From positions 1,488,001 to 1,552,000 of the forward strand of contig NZ_LN831034.1 of NCBI RefSeq assembly GCF_002055535.1: a stretch of 64,000 nt of DNA, written 5' to 3'. The notes beneath the pieces are model-generated. The model worked only from the letters and a program-made list of their open reading frames with translations. It did not search any database and had not been told where the DNA came from. The position numbers and the translations under genes are program-made. This stretch comes from Streptococcus pyogenes. GTDB lineage: Bacteria > Bacillota > Bacilli > Lactobacillales > Streptococcaceae. Each line of letters opens with the position of its first letter. Positions within the stretch are counted from its first letter, which is position 1. Below are positions 56,365-64,000 of the stretch, piece after piece.

Positions 56365-57579
56365 TTAACGTCTATACTGGTATAAGACACGTGTAATCTT
56401 TTCTTGGACATCTTCTAATTCTTCTACACTTGGTAGGTAAACAATACGGAAGTGATCTGGATCTTTCCAGTTAAAACCACGTCCATGTACCAACATCACT
56501 TTTTCTTGCTTTAATAACTGTAAGACAAATTCTTCATCATCATCAATACGATACATCTGACGATCAATTTTCGGAAATAAATAAAGACCTGCTTCAGGTT
56601 TAACTGCCGATAAGCCAGGGATAGCATTAATAGCTTCATAAATAAAATTACGTTGCTCAAAAATACGCCCTCCTGGCAGTAACAGTGCATCAACTGATTG
56701 ATGACCTCCTAAGGAAGTTTGAACAACTTGTTGGGCTAAAACATTGGAGCATAACCGCATATTGGCAAGCATGTTTAACCCTTCAATGTAACCTTTAACA
56801 TGGTCTTTAGGACCTGATAAGACCATCCATCCAACACGAAAACCAGCAATACGATGAGATTTGGAAAGACCATTCATAGATACACAAAAAACATCAGGTG
56901 CCAAACTTGCAATAGCAATATGCTCTTTACCATCCATCACCAAACGATCATAGATTTCATCGGCAAAAATAATCAGCTGGTGTTCTCTTGCCAAAGCAAC
57001 GATGTCTTCTAAAATCTCCTTAGGATAAAGGGCTCCTGTTGGGTTATTAGGATTGATGACCACAATAGCTTTGGTGCGACTCGTGATTTTTGATTTGATA
57101 TCAGCAATATCAGGATACCAACCAGCTTCTTCATCACAAAGATAATGGACCGCTTTTCCTCCACCAAGACTCACACAAGCCGTCCATAAAGGATAATCCG
57201 GCATTGGTACTAAAACTTCATCGCCATTATCTAGCAAAGCTTGAAGGGATATGGATATCAACTCTGACACGCCATTTCCCAAATAAATATCTTCAATGTC
57301 AACATCTGGGAAGCCCTTGAGTTGGCAATACTGCATGATAGCCTTACGCGCTGAAAAAATCCCTTTACTGTCAGAATAGCCCTCACTTAGCCTCGCGTTG
57401 ACAATTAAATCACGAATCACTTCATCTGGTGCTTCAAAACCAAAAGCAGCAGGATTGCCAGTATTTAAACGCAGAATTTTTTCACCACTCGCAATCATGC
57501 GATTAGCTTCATCCAAAACAGGCCCTCGAATATCATAGGCAACATGTTCTAATTTTGATGATTTTTCAATAATTTTCAT
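56365..57579 (-). CDS. alaT: Pyridoxal-phosphate aminotransferase, alanine type (AlaT)
   Basis: A 404-residue class I aminotransferase. The PLP lysine is in SMNGLSKSHRIAGFRVGW (residue about 241), the NPNNPTGALYP block and YLGNGVSELISISLQALL are conserved. It is closest to alanine-synthesising aminotransferases that sit upstream of codY in streptococci. The frame opens at 57615; the ATG at 57579 starts the conserved protein behind GAGGTG. Confidence 0.88.
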   Translation of the reverse strand: MKIIEKSSKLEHVAYDIRGPVLDEANRMIASGEKILRLNTGNPAAFGFEAPDEVIRDLIVNARLSEGYSDSKGIFSARKAIMQYCQLKGFPDVDIEDIYLGNGVSELISISLQALLDNGDEVLVPMPDYPLWTACVSLGGGKAVHYLCDEEAGWYPDIADIKSKITSRTKAIVVINPNNPTGALYPKEILEDIVALAREHQLIIFADEIYDRLVMDGKEHIAIASLAPDVFCVSMNGLSKSHRIAGFRVGWMVLSGPKDHVKGYIEGLNMLANMRLCSNVLAQQVVQTSLGGHQSVDALLLPGGRIFEQRNFIYEAINAIPGLSAVKPEAGLYLFPKIDRQMYRIDDDEEFVLQLLKQEKVMLVHGRGFNWKDPDHFRIVYLPSVEELEDVQEKITRVLYQYRR

Positions 57580-57728
57580 AGTCTCATACACCTCGTATTC
57601 CATATTATAAACCAAAATACTTAAAATAGAAAGAATTTATCCATCAAAGCTTAGGACAGCTAATCGTTTTAACACAGGTCTTATGAGACGATAATACAGT
57701 CTTTAGTTTAGCAAAAATAATGGATCGC

Positions 57729-57757
57729 TTTCAAAATGACTCAAAAAAGAGTATAAT
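57729..57757 (+). promoter_or_regulatory. Promoter of the UspA gene
   Basis: Plus strand: -35 TTTCAA (57729-57734), 17-base spacer, -10 TATAAT (57752-57757), about 50 bases before the start. Confidence 0.65.
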
Positions 57758-57809
57758 GAAAAAAAGAATAAAAGCTATTCTTGTCAAACTGTTAAAGGAG
57801 GACAGTTCT

Positions 57810-58262
57810 ATGTCACTAAAATATAAACGTATCCTCGTTGCTATTGATGGCTCTTATGAGTCTGAATTAGCTTTCAATAAAGGCGTTAACGTAGCACTAC
57901 GTAACGACGCTACCTTACTACTAGTACACGTTATTGATACCCGTGCCTTGCAAAGCGTAGCTACTTTTGATACTTACATCTATGAAAAATTAGAACAAGA
58001 AGCTAAGGATGTTTTAGATGATTTTGAAAAACAAGCACAGATAGCAGGAATTACAAACATCAAACAAATTATTGAATTTGGCAACCCCAAAAACTTACTA
58101 GCTCACGATATTCCAGATCGTGAGAACGCTGATTTAATTATGGTAGGAGCTACTGGTCTTAATACCTTTGAACGCCTCCTTATTGGCTCATCTTCTGAGT
58201 ACATTATGCGACACGCTAAGATTGACTTACTTGTAGTCCGAGATAGCACTAAAACACTCTAG
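57810..58262 (+). CDS. Universal stress protein (UspA family)
   Basis: A 150-residue Usp fold. It starts KYKRILVAIDGSYESELAF and ends with the ATP-binding signature GATGLNTFERLLIGSSSEYIMRHA, i.e. G-2x-G-9x-G-S, so the ATP-binding type. The frame opens at 57720, but AAAGGAGG directs the ATG at 57810. Function in stress survival is inferred from the family. Confidence 0.9.
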   Translation: MSLKYKRILVAIDGSYESELAFNKGVNVALRNDATLLLVHVIDTRALQSVATFDTYIYEKLEQEAKDVLDDFEKQAQIAGITNIKQIIEFGNPKNLLAHDIPDRENADLIMVGATGLNTFERLLIGSSSEYIMRHAKIDLLVVRDSTKTL

Positions 58263-58287
58263 TCTATTACAATTTTCAAACACCAAA

Positions 58288-58325
58288 AAACAAGCAGCAT
58301 CTACAACGAAATTGCTTGTTTTTTT
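58288..58325 (+). terminator. Bidirectional terminator between uspA and the HAD fusion gene
   Basis: AACAAGCA / TGCTTGTT stem followed by seven T on the plus strand and by TTTTTTGG on the minus strand. The two genes converge here. Confidence 0.8.
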
Positions 58326-58384
58326 GTGCTGAGCTAAGTCTAGTCAATATCTTTTTATTTCTTGATATTTAAAAGAGTAAACCT

Positions 58385-59773
58385 CTATTTATCGAATCGT
58401 TGTAGTGATTTTTGTAATTGTTTGTCTAACTCTTTTTTTATGGCTACTTCAGGTGCGTGACGCTCTTGCCAATAGTCAGGTTTTTGAATTTTATGGGTAA
58501 CGGGGTCAAAGTGTGCCTTGCCATCTGGAAAAATTTTAGCCATATTTGCTTCATGTACTGCTTCAAATATAGGTTGTGGATCTACTCCCATCAGTACAAA
58601 AGAACCATAAGTAAAATAAAGCAAATCCGCTAAGGCATCAACTTGCCCAATCAGGGGCGTTTCAACATGTTTTTTAGCTTGTACCTTATTAGCTGCTTGG
58701 TCAACAGCACCATGCAAATCGAAAATAGCCTGTGTAAATTGTTGTTGGTCTCCCTTGCTTGCTGCGTAAAGAAACTCAACAATTTCTTCTACTTTAAAGC
58801 CTGACCTATAACCAGCTTCTGAAATGGTATAACTACGCGGTGTTTCAATAGTATCTGAGTCCATCAGACGATGAAAATCTTTGACTTTATTAAAATTTTC
58901 ATCACGGCTTTTAAAGCTCTTCTCTATATCAAAATGGATGAGACCGTAGTGAGCTAAGGCTTTGGAAATCCCATCATTATTATTAGAGTCGGTAGTGAAA
59001 TGGGCTCCATCTTTTACCACAGTTTCAGCATTTCCCATAGCAATACCGATACCAACTCCTGATAACATTTCAAGGTCATTATCTGAATCTCCAAAAGCCA
59101 TCACTTCAGACAAGTCAAATCCAAACATCTCTCCCAAACGTTCAATTCCTTTTATTTTTGATTGATCAACAGAGATCAGATCCAAGGAATAAGGACTACT
59201 TCTTGTAATTTTTATATGAGGGAACTTCTCTTGTATTTTCTTAGTTTCAGCTTGTGACGCTACCAGAACAACCTGATAAATAGGCTCCCGCATAATAGTT
59301 ACTAAATTTCTAAAACTCTGAGGCTTGATTCGGCGAATCAAATGCTTAAAACTACCCTCAACTGTTCTTGCCCAACTTTTGGGCACAAAACTACTAATGA
59401 CTTGTCCAAATGGGCTAGTCCCCATATCAATAATACGCGATCCTGCTAATCCAGAAGCTGTTCCAAGAGAAATTTCTCGCTTTTTTTCGTTGGCATAGCG
59501 AATCACTTTGTAAATCATCGACTTTGGCAATTGATTCTGATATAAGACCTTATCTCTTGTTAAGATATATTGCCCATTGTAAGTAACGGCAAAATCTAAT
59601 CCAAAATTTTCTAGAAAAGGTTGTACAAATCCCGGTCCACGACCAGTTGCTAAACCGACCATAATGCCTTGTTTTTTGAGTTGTTGGATGGCTTTTTGCG
59701 TTGTTTTTTGGATATTTTTACGATCATTGAGAAGGGTCCCATCAATATCAAAAAAGACTGCTTTTACTGTCAA
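58385..59773 (-). CDS. Cof-type HAD phosphatase fused to an NTP-PPase/PRA-PH-like domain
   Basis: A 462-residue two-domain protein. Residues about 1-270 are a Cof-type HAD-IIB phosphatase (FFDIDGTLL with D9/D11, ATGRGPGF, AFGDSDNDLEML). Residues about 290-462 resemble the all-alpha MazG/phosphoribosyl-ATP pyrophosphohydrolase group, with the acidic pattern VEEIVEFLYAA and VDALADLLYFTYGSFVLMGVDP, then GKAHFDPVTHKIQKPDYW. Together they suggest a nucleotide house-cleaning enzyme that first splits a nucleotide and then removes phosphate. The second domain call is from motifs only. Such fusions occur in streptococci. Confidence 0.82.
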   Translation of the reverse strand: MTVKAVFFDIDGTLLNDRKNIQKTTQKAIQQLKKQGIMVGLATGRGPGFVQPFLENFGLDFAVTYNGQYILTRDKVLYQNQLPKSMIYKVIRYANEKKREISLGTASGLAGSRIIDMGTSPFGQVISSFVPKSWARTVEGSFKHLIRRIKPQSFRNLVTIMREPIYQVVLVASQAETKKIQEKFPHIKITRSSPYSLDLISVDQSKIKGIERLGEMFGFDLSEVMAFGDSDNDLEMLSGVGIGIAMGNAETVVKDGAHFTTDSNNNDGISKALAHYGLIHFDIEKSFKSRDENFNKVKDFHRLMDSDTIETPRSYTISEAGYRSGFKVEEIVEFLYAASKGDQQQFTQAIFDLHGAVDQAANKVQAKKHVETPLIGQVDALADLLYFTYGSFVLMGVDPQPIFEAVHEANMAKIFPDGKAHFDPVTHKIQKPDYWQERHAPEVAIKKELDKQLQKSLQRFDK

Positions 59774-59844
59774 AACCTTCTTTTGCCTCCTGTGTTTATG
59801 ATAGAATAGATTATATCATAAATAAAAGGAAGTTTGACAATCAA

Positions 59845-60810
59845 ATGAAAAAAATCCTAGTCTTACACACTGGTGGAACCATTTCTATGCAAGCTGATAA
59901 CTCTGGTAGGGTTGTTCCAAATCAAGATAATCCTATGACGAAAATACATGCTGCAGCCCAAGATATTCAGCTTACCGTTAGTGATTTTCTAAATCTTCCG
60001 AGTCCTCACATCACGCCTCACCACATGTTATCTATTTATCATCATATTCAAGAAAGAACTGATGTCTTTGATGGTATAGTCATCACACATGGAACAGATA
60101 CCTTAGAAGAAACAGCTTATTTTTTAGATACCATGGCATTGCCTACTAATATACCTGTTGTCCTAACAGGTGCTATGAGGTCTTCTAATGAAGTTGGTAG
60201 TGATGGCATATATAATTACCTTACCGCACTTAGAGTTGCAAGTAGTGATAAAGCTAAAGAAAAAGGGGTACTTGTTGTTATGAACGATGAAATCCATGCT
60301 GCTAAATATGTTACTAAAACACATACAACCAATATTTCAACTTTCCAAACACCCACACACGGACCGCTTGGTATCATCATGAAAAATGACCTACTTTTTT
60401 TCAAAACTGCTGAACCTCGTATTCGTTTTGACTTGAGATGCATTTCTGGAACCATCCCCATTATCAAAGCATACGCAGGTATGGGCGATGGTAGTATCTT
60501 GAGTCTATTAACTCCAGGTAGCATTCAAGGTCTAGTTATCGAAGCTCTAGGGGCAGGAAATGTCCCACCATTAGCAGTTGGGGAGATCGAGCACTTAATT
60601 ACTTTAGGTATTCCTGTCATTCTTGTTTCCCGTTGTTTCAATGGTATGGCAGAACCTGTCTATGCTTATGAAGGTGGTGGTGCGATGCTACAAGAAGCAG
60701 GTGTTATGTTTGTAAAAGAATTGAATGCTCCAAAAGCCCGTCTAAAGTTATTAATTGCTCTCAACGCCGGACTTACTGGTCAAGAGCTAAAAGATTATAT
60801 TGAAGGATAA
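59845..60810 (+). CDS. ansA: L-asparaginase, type I (cytosolic)
   Basis: A 321-residue asparaginase. The two catalytic threonines are in LHTGGTISMQ (T12) and THGTDTLEETAYFL (T and D of the TD pair), with the lysine in VMNDEIHAAKYV. No signal peptide, so cytosolic type I. It hydrolyses asparagine to aspartate and ammonia. Divergent from the HAD fusion gene, 71 bases apart. Confidence 0.93.
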   Translation: MKKILVLHTGGTISMQADNSGRVVPNQDNPMTKIHAAAQDIQLTVSDFLNLPSPHITPHHMLSIYHHIQERTDVFDGIVITHGTDTLEETAYFLDTMALPTNIPVVLTGAMRSSNEVGSDGIYNYLTALRVASSDKAKEKGVLVVMNDEIHAAKYVTKTHTTNISTFQTPTHGPLGIIMKNDLLFFKTAEPRIRFDLRCISGTIPIIKAYAGMGDGSILSLLTPGSIQGLVIEALGAGNVPPLAVGEIEHLITLGIPVILVSRCFNGMAEPVYAYEGGGAMLQEAGVMFVKELNAPKARLKLLIALNAGLTGQELKDYIEG

Positions 60811-60823
60811 TCTAGCTTCCTTT

Positions 60824-60861
60824 AGAAATGTCCCACTAAAACATATTAGTGGGACATTTCT
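60824..60861 (+). terminator. 16-bp perfect hairpin after ansA
   Basis: AGAAATGTCCCACTAA (60824-60839) pairs perfectly with 60846-60861. It lies 14 bases after the ansA stop. There is no T run after it on either strand, so it is not a textbook terminator. It may protect the 3' end. The remaining stretch 60862-61158 has a weak nested inverted repeat near 60914-60966 but no gene. Confidence 0.5.
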
Positions 60862-61158
60862 AGTACTTTAAGCTTTAAATTAGGACATCTCCTAAATGTC
60901 TAGAATAAACAACTATGTTTCAAACTATGAGATTGTGCACTCATAATCATTTCTATAACAGTTTGAGACCAGTATTCCAATAAATCCAACTCTTAGCAAT
61001 CAGATACCGGGTAAACAAGTCTTTATTTTGTCTCATTAAGTATGAGCTTACTTGAATAATAACAAAACTACTTGCTTATCCTTTTTTAGTAATGATGAAG
61101 ACGACCTTTTTCTAAGAACTTCTTTGTCTTTTAAAATAAACAAAGCACATATTACCCT

Positions 61159-61863
61159 TTATTTTAGTTCTCGTTTGGAAAAAAGAAAGACATTGCCTAA
61201 AAGATAACAAAGAGTTAAACCAAAGGCCACTAATATGCTAGTACTAGAAAGGTGTTTATCACCAAGAGACAAGGATAGGTGTTTAAACATCAAAACTGGG
61301 CTAATATCTAACTTAAAAAAATGGTTTGCTAAAGTAGCAGATACTTTATCAAAAAGAAGGACATAAAGTATATAAGCTGTGATTGACTGATAAGTTTTAC
61401 GAAGTATATTAAACAAAAATTGACACAAAGCAATAATAGCAATATAAAAAGGCAGTTGTTTAATCATCCGATCTATGACTATTCCATAGTATGCTTGACC
61501 AGTAAATAAATGAAATGCTAAAGCACTAAGAAGATAAGTTAAACTAATAAATAAAAGAGATAAGCCAAAACTAACTAGCAGTTTATAGATTATAATTAAA
61601 GTACGATTTTGTTGTTTGACCACAACATTATTAATCGTACGGTAGTTATAGTCATCACTAAAAAAGATACGGGCTGGTGTTAAAAAGAAAAGCGTCACAA
61701 AATCAGTAATAATATTAATGATTTGTATCATGATGACTTGGTTAGGTGTCTTGCGAAAACTATAGGCTACACCAACAGCAATGACAACAAGTAGCATACA
61801 AGAAAATAGAGCTAAACGCTCTTGGCGTATCCGAAATAAATCTGCTTTAAGATAGGAAATCAT
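61159..61863 (-). CDS. ABC-2 type transporter permease
   Basis: A 234-residue membrane protein with about six hydrophobic spans and the shape of lantibiotic-immunity or bacitracin-export permeases (ABC-2). The N terminus LKADLFRIRQERLALFS is typical. It follows the ATPase gene by 12 bases and should form the pore of that exporter. Substrate unknown. Confidence 0.85.
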   Translation of the reverse strand: MISYLKADLFRIRQERLALFSCMLLVVIAVGVAYSFRKTPNQVIMIQIINIITDFVTLFFLTPARIFFSDDYNYRTINNVVVKQQNRTLIIIYKLLVSFGLSLLFISLTYLLSALAFHLFTGQAYYGIVIDRMIKQLPFYIAIIALCQFLFNILRKTYQSITAYILYVLLFDKVSATLANHFFKLDISPVLMFKHLSLSLGDKHLSSTSILVAFGLTLCYLLGNVFLFSKRELK

Positions 61864-61875
61864 AAAAACCTCTTT

Positions 61876-62778
61876 CTAAATTAATGGTGATGCTGCATCT
61901 TTACCTAACAAATCGAGGTAATAATGTTCAAAGCTCACTTGATGATGATAAATGTCAAAAATCTCAACAGGCAGATCTAGAACAATTTTGATAAGCTCCA
62001 TTACTGATAAAGTTGGTTTTATTAGTAGCATCTGACCATCAGTCTCAACTCTAAGCCCCAATTCTAAAAGTCTATTTTTTACCAGCTGATCATCGCTTGT
62101 ATGAAGGGCAATTTGTACTTTTACTTGAGCTTTAAGCTCTGCTTTGTCCATACTCTTAATAACTTTGCCTTTATGCATAATCACGTAACGATCAACAACT
62201 AAGTCTAATTCTGATAAAATATGACTGGAAATCAAAATCGTAATACCATAGCAATCTCTTAGGTTCAAAATAATCTGACGCATTTCTTTGATTCCTGCTG
62301 GATCAAGACCATTAATGGGTTCATCCAAAATTAAAAATTCTGGAAAATCCAGTATCGAAAGACCAATAGCCAAACGTTGGCGCATCCCTAAAGAATAATC
62401 TTTCACCTTTTTCTTTTTGCTCACTTTTTCTAACCCAATAAGTTCCAAAACCTCATGTATGCGCTCTTTTGCATCAGCTAATCTCAATTGCAACGCTGCA
62501 TAGTAAAGATTATCATGAGCTGTCATATTGGGATAAAGTGTCGGTGACTCAATAATTGATCCCATTCGATAGGGTTGTAACTGTTTGATTTGCCCTGAAT
62601 CTTTTCCAATTAGGCCAGATAAAATACGCATTAACGTTGTCTTTCCAGCACCATTTTGACCCACAAGGCCGCAAATTTCTCCTTTGTAAATATCAAAAGA
62701 GATATCACTTAAAACCTGATTTTTACCATAGGATTTATTTACTTGCTCAATACTTAGTAACATTGATTGCTGTGTCAT
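61876..62778 (-). CDS. ABC transporter ATP-binding protein (BcrA type)
   Basis: A 300-residue ATPase. Walker A is GLVGQNGAGKTT, the signature motif is YSLGMRQRLA, Walker B is FLILDEPINGLDP, and the switch is SSHILSELD. The C-terminal extension of about 80 residues is typical of the DrrA/BcrA group used for antibiotic export or self-protection. ATG behind AAGGAGCGG. No bacteriocin gene lies nearby, so the cargo cannot be guessed. Confidence 0.9.
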   Translation of the reverse strand: MTQQSMLLSIEQVNKSYGKNQVLSDISFDIYKGEICGLVGQNGAGKTTLMRILSGLIGKDSGQIKQLQPYRMGSIIESPTLYPNMTAHDNLYYAALQLRLADAKERIHEVLELIGLEKVSKKKKVKDYSLGMRQRLAIGLSILDFPEFLILDEPINGLDPAGIKEMRQIILNLRDCYGITILISSHILSELDLVVDRYVIMHKGKVIKSMDKAELKAQVKVQIALHTSDDQLVKNRLLELGLRVETDGQMLLIKPTLSVMELIKIVLDLPVEIFDIYHHQVSFEHYYLDLLGKDAASPLI

Positions 62779-62824
62779 TTTCCGCTCCTTTTTTGTACTT
62801 ATCGATCAATACAATATCTTACAC

Positions 62825-62853
62825 ATAATAACATCTGTAAACGGTTGTGACAA
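62825..62853 (-). promoter_or_regulatory. Promoter of the ABC exporter genes
   Basis: Minus strand: -35 TTGTCA (62848-62853), 17-base spacer, -10 TATTAT (62825-62830), about 45 bases before the ATPase start. The stretch 62854-63070 holds no gene. Confidence 0.62.
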
Positions 62854-63070
62854 GTTCTTCTTTTTATTAAAAAAATATAAATAAGAATTTTAATAATATG
62901 ATTATTTTAGCAATAAAAAAGTTATACTGAAAATGGGTTAATACTGCTTCACATAGCAGTCTCATCGTAAAGCATAAGTAAAAAAGGCCAGAAATAGTGA
63001 CCTCTTTATACTTTATAACAGTTTATCTCAAAACTAACTAAATATTTGTAAAACAACGACTTGTTTTAAG

Positions 63071-64000
63071 TTAATCATAAACTTCTTTTTTTCTAATATT
63101 TTGTGCCACTAATTGCCACTGTTTTTCATATATCCAGTTAGGATCAGAAACAATCGCTGCAGAAACTTTGCGTGCTTCTTCTAAAATAGGATAATCCTCA
63201 ACGATATCAGCTACTTGAAATTCTGGAATTCCAGACTGACGAGTACCAAAGATTTCACCAGAACCACGCATTTTTAAATCCGACTCAGCTAAAACGAAAC
63301 CATCTGTCGTTTCTGTCATGATTGTCATTCGTTTTTTCCCCGAATCAGTTTTGGGATTAGCCACTAAAACAGCGTATGATTGTTTATATCCACGACCAAC
63401 ACGCCCACGAAGTTGATGTAACTGACTTAATCCAAAACGATCGGCATCCATAATAATCATGATCGTTGCATTTGGGACATTTACCCCTACTTCAATAACT
63501 GTTGTGGATACTAAAATATGACTTTTTTTATCCTTGAAATCTTGCATTATAGCATCTTTTTCATCATTTTTCATACGTCCATGTACAAGAGCAACCTTAG
63601 CAATTCCTTCAAAATAAGTAGATAATTCAGCATGCAATGCTACTGCATTCTTTAAATCTAAAGCTTCTGATTCTTCAATCAACGGTGAAATGACATACAC
63701 TTGAGCATCTTTTTGCAATTCACCTTTTACCCATTCCAACACAGTACCTAGCTGCTCGTGTTTCACCCAGCGTGTCATAATAGGTTTACGACCGGCAGGT
63801 AATTCATCAATAATAGAAACATCCATTTCTCCAAAAGCTGTGATTGCTAGAGTTCGGGGAATTGGGGTGGCTGTCATCATTAAAACATCAGGATTTTCTC
63901 CCTTTTCACGGAAAATTCTACGCTGTTTAACACCAAAACGATGTTGCTCGTCTGTAATGACAAGCCCCAGTTTATGGTACTGTACCGAGTCTTGGATAAG
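63071..64000 (-). CDS. recG: ATP-dependent DNA helicase RecG (3' part, cut by the window edge)
   Basis: The last 309 codons of RecG. The frame is open without a break from the right edge. Visible are the motif II region ([18 protein letters not shown] box), motif III ([13 protein letters not shown]), then the second helicase lobe with [16 protein letters not shown] and [12 protein letters not shown], and the TRG motif region [12 protein letters not shown] near the end. RecG rescues stalled forks by branch migration. The N-terminal wedge domain and motif I lie outside the window. Confidence 0.95.
   Translation of the reverse strand, partial: LIQDSVQYHKLGLVITDEQHRFGVKQRRIFREKGENPDVLMMTATPIPRTLAITAFGEMDVSIIDELPAGRKPIMTRWVKHEQLGTVLEWVKGELQKDAQVYVISPLIEESEALDLKNAVALHAELSTYFEGIAKVALVHGRMKNDEKDAIMQDFKDKKSHILVSTTVIEVGVNVPNATIMIIMDADRFGLSQLHQLRGRVGRGYKQSYAVLVANPKTDSGKKRMTIMTETTDGFVLAESDLKMRGSGEIFGTRQSGIPEFQVADIVEDYPILEEARKVSAAIVSDPNWIYEKQWQLVAQNIRKKEVYD

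Noticed and set aside
60900..60975. CRISPR-like repeat or insertion-sequence scar after ansA
   Set aside because: Only a weak nested inverted repeat; no direct repeats, spacers or transposase remains.
62831..62850. cre site in the ABC exporter promoter
   Set aside because: Only one half (TGTAAACGGTT) fits; the other arm misses three of the last three positions.

Overview
The window reads as chromosomal DNA of Streptococcus pyogenes (group A Streptococcus) or a very close relative. This rests on recognising protein sequences: a degenerate second lac operon (lac.1) whose aldolase LacD.1 is a known virulence regulator, the secreted esterase Sse next to a cop operon, the FabT-controlled fatty-acid cluster, CcrZ-TrmB, PptAB-like EcsAB, and a dnaK operon with CIRCE elements. 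The DNA is AT-rich with strong Shine-Dalgarno sites. No rRNA, prophage, insertion sequence or CRISPR array was seen. Most of the window is core genome.

Layout from left to right. 0.2-6.2 kb: lac.1 locus (lacD.1, broken lacC.1, lacB.1, lacA.1, galactose/galactitol-type PTS EIIC-EIIB-EIIA) with divergent lacR.1; a CcpA (cre) site covers the PTS start. 6.3-9.3 kb: copper locus copY-copA-copZ with two cop boxes; copY is frameshifted in an A7T6 run. 9.4-10.4 kb: secreted esterase. 10.5-16.4 kb: rimP-nusA-ylxR-ylxQ-infB-rbfA, the transcription/translation assembly operon, then a tRNA-Ser gene, trmB, ccrZ and the EcsAB transporter. 20-25 kb: HIT protein, LCP cell-wall ligase, GNAT and TsaE, and a purine permease behind a long operator-like palindrome. 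25-29.5 kb: HAD phosphatase, mannose PTS manLMN with a cre-overlapped promoter, manO. 29.6-31.2 kb: serS behind a T-box leader.

31.4-42 kb: the complete type II fatty-acid cluster (fabM; fabT-fabH-acpP; fabK-D-G-F-accB-fabZ-accC-D-A). FabT palindromes lie before fabM, fabT and fabK, so one repressor sets both branches of chain initiation and elongation. 42-47.3 kb: hrcA-grpE-dnaK-dnaJ with two CIRCE elements. 47.4-50 kb: cell-wall and phosphatase genes, a candidate small RNA, and a GlsB-type membrane protein. 50.4-53.7 kb: gatCAB. 53.9-54.6 kb: a decayed pyruvate phosphate dikinase relic. 54.6-58.3 kb: isochorismatase, codY, alanine-type aminotransferase, UspA. 58.4-60.8 kb: a HAD/NTP-PPase fusion and L-asparaginase. 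61.1-62.8 kb: two-gene ABC exporter. The 3' part of recG runs off the right edge.

No clearly new multi-gene system was found. The observations most worth a second look are small. rimP may start at an AUA codon. The serS T-box carries UGGA, which matches an unusual U73 in the tRNA-Ser of the same window. copY may be rescued by slippage. There is a candidate small RNA near 49.7 kb. One CIRCE element doubles as a terminator. The lac.1 operon keeps a regulatory aldolase while its kinase has decayed.
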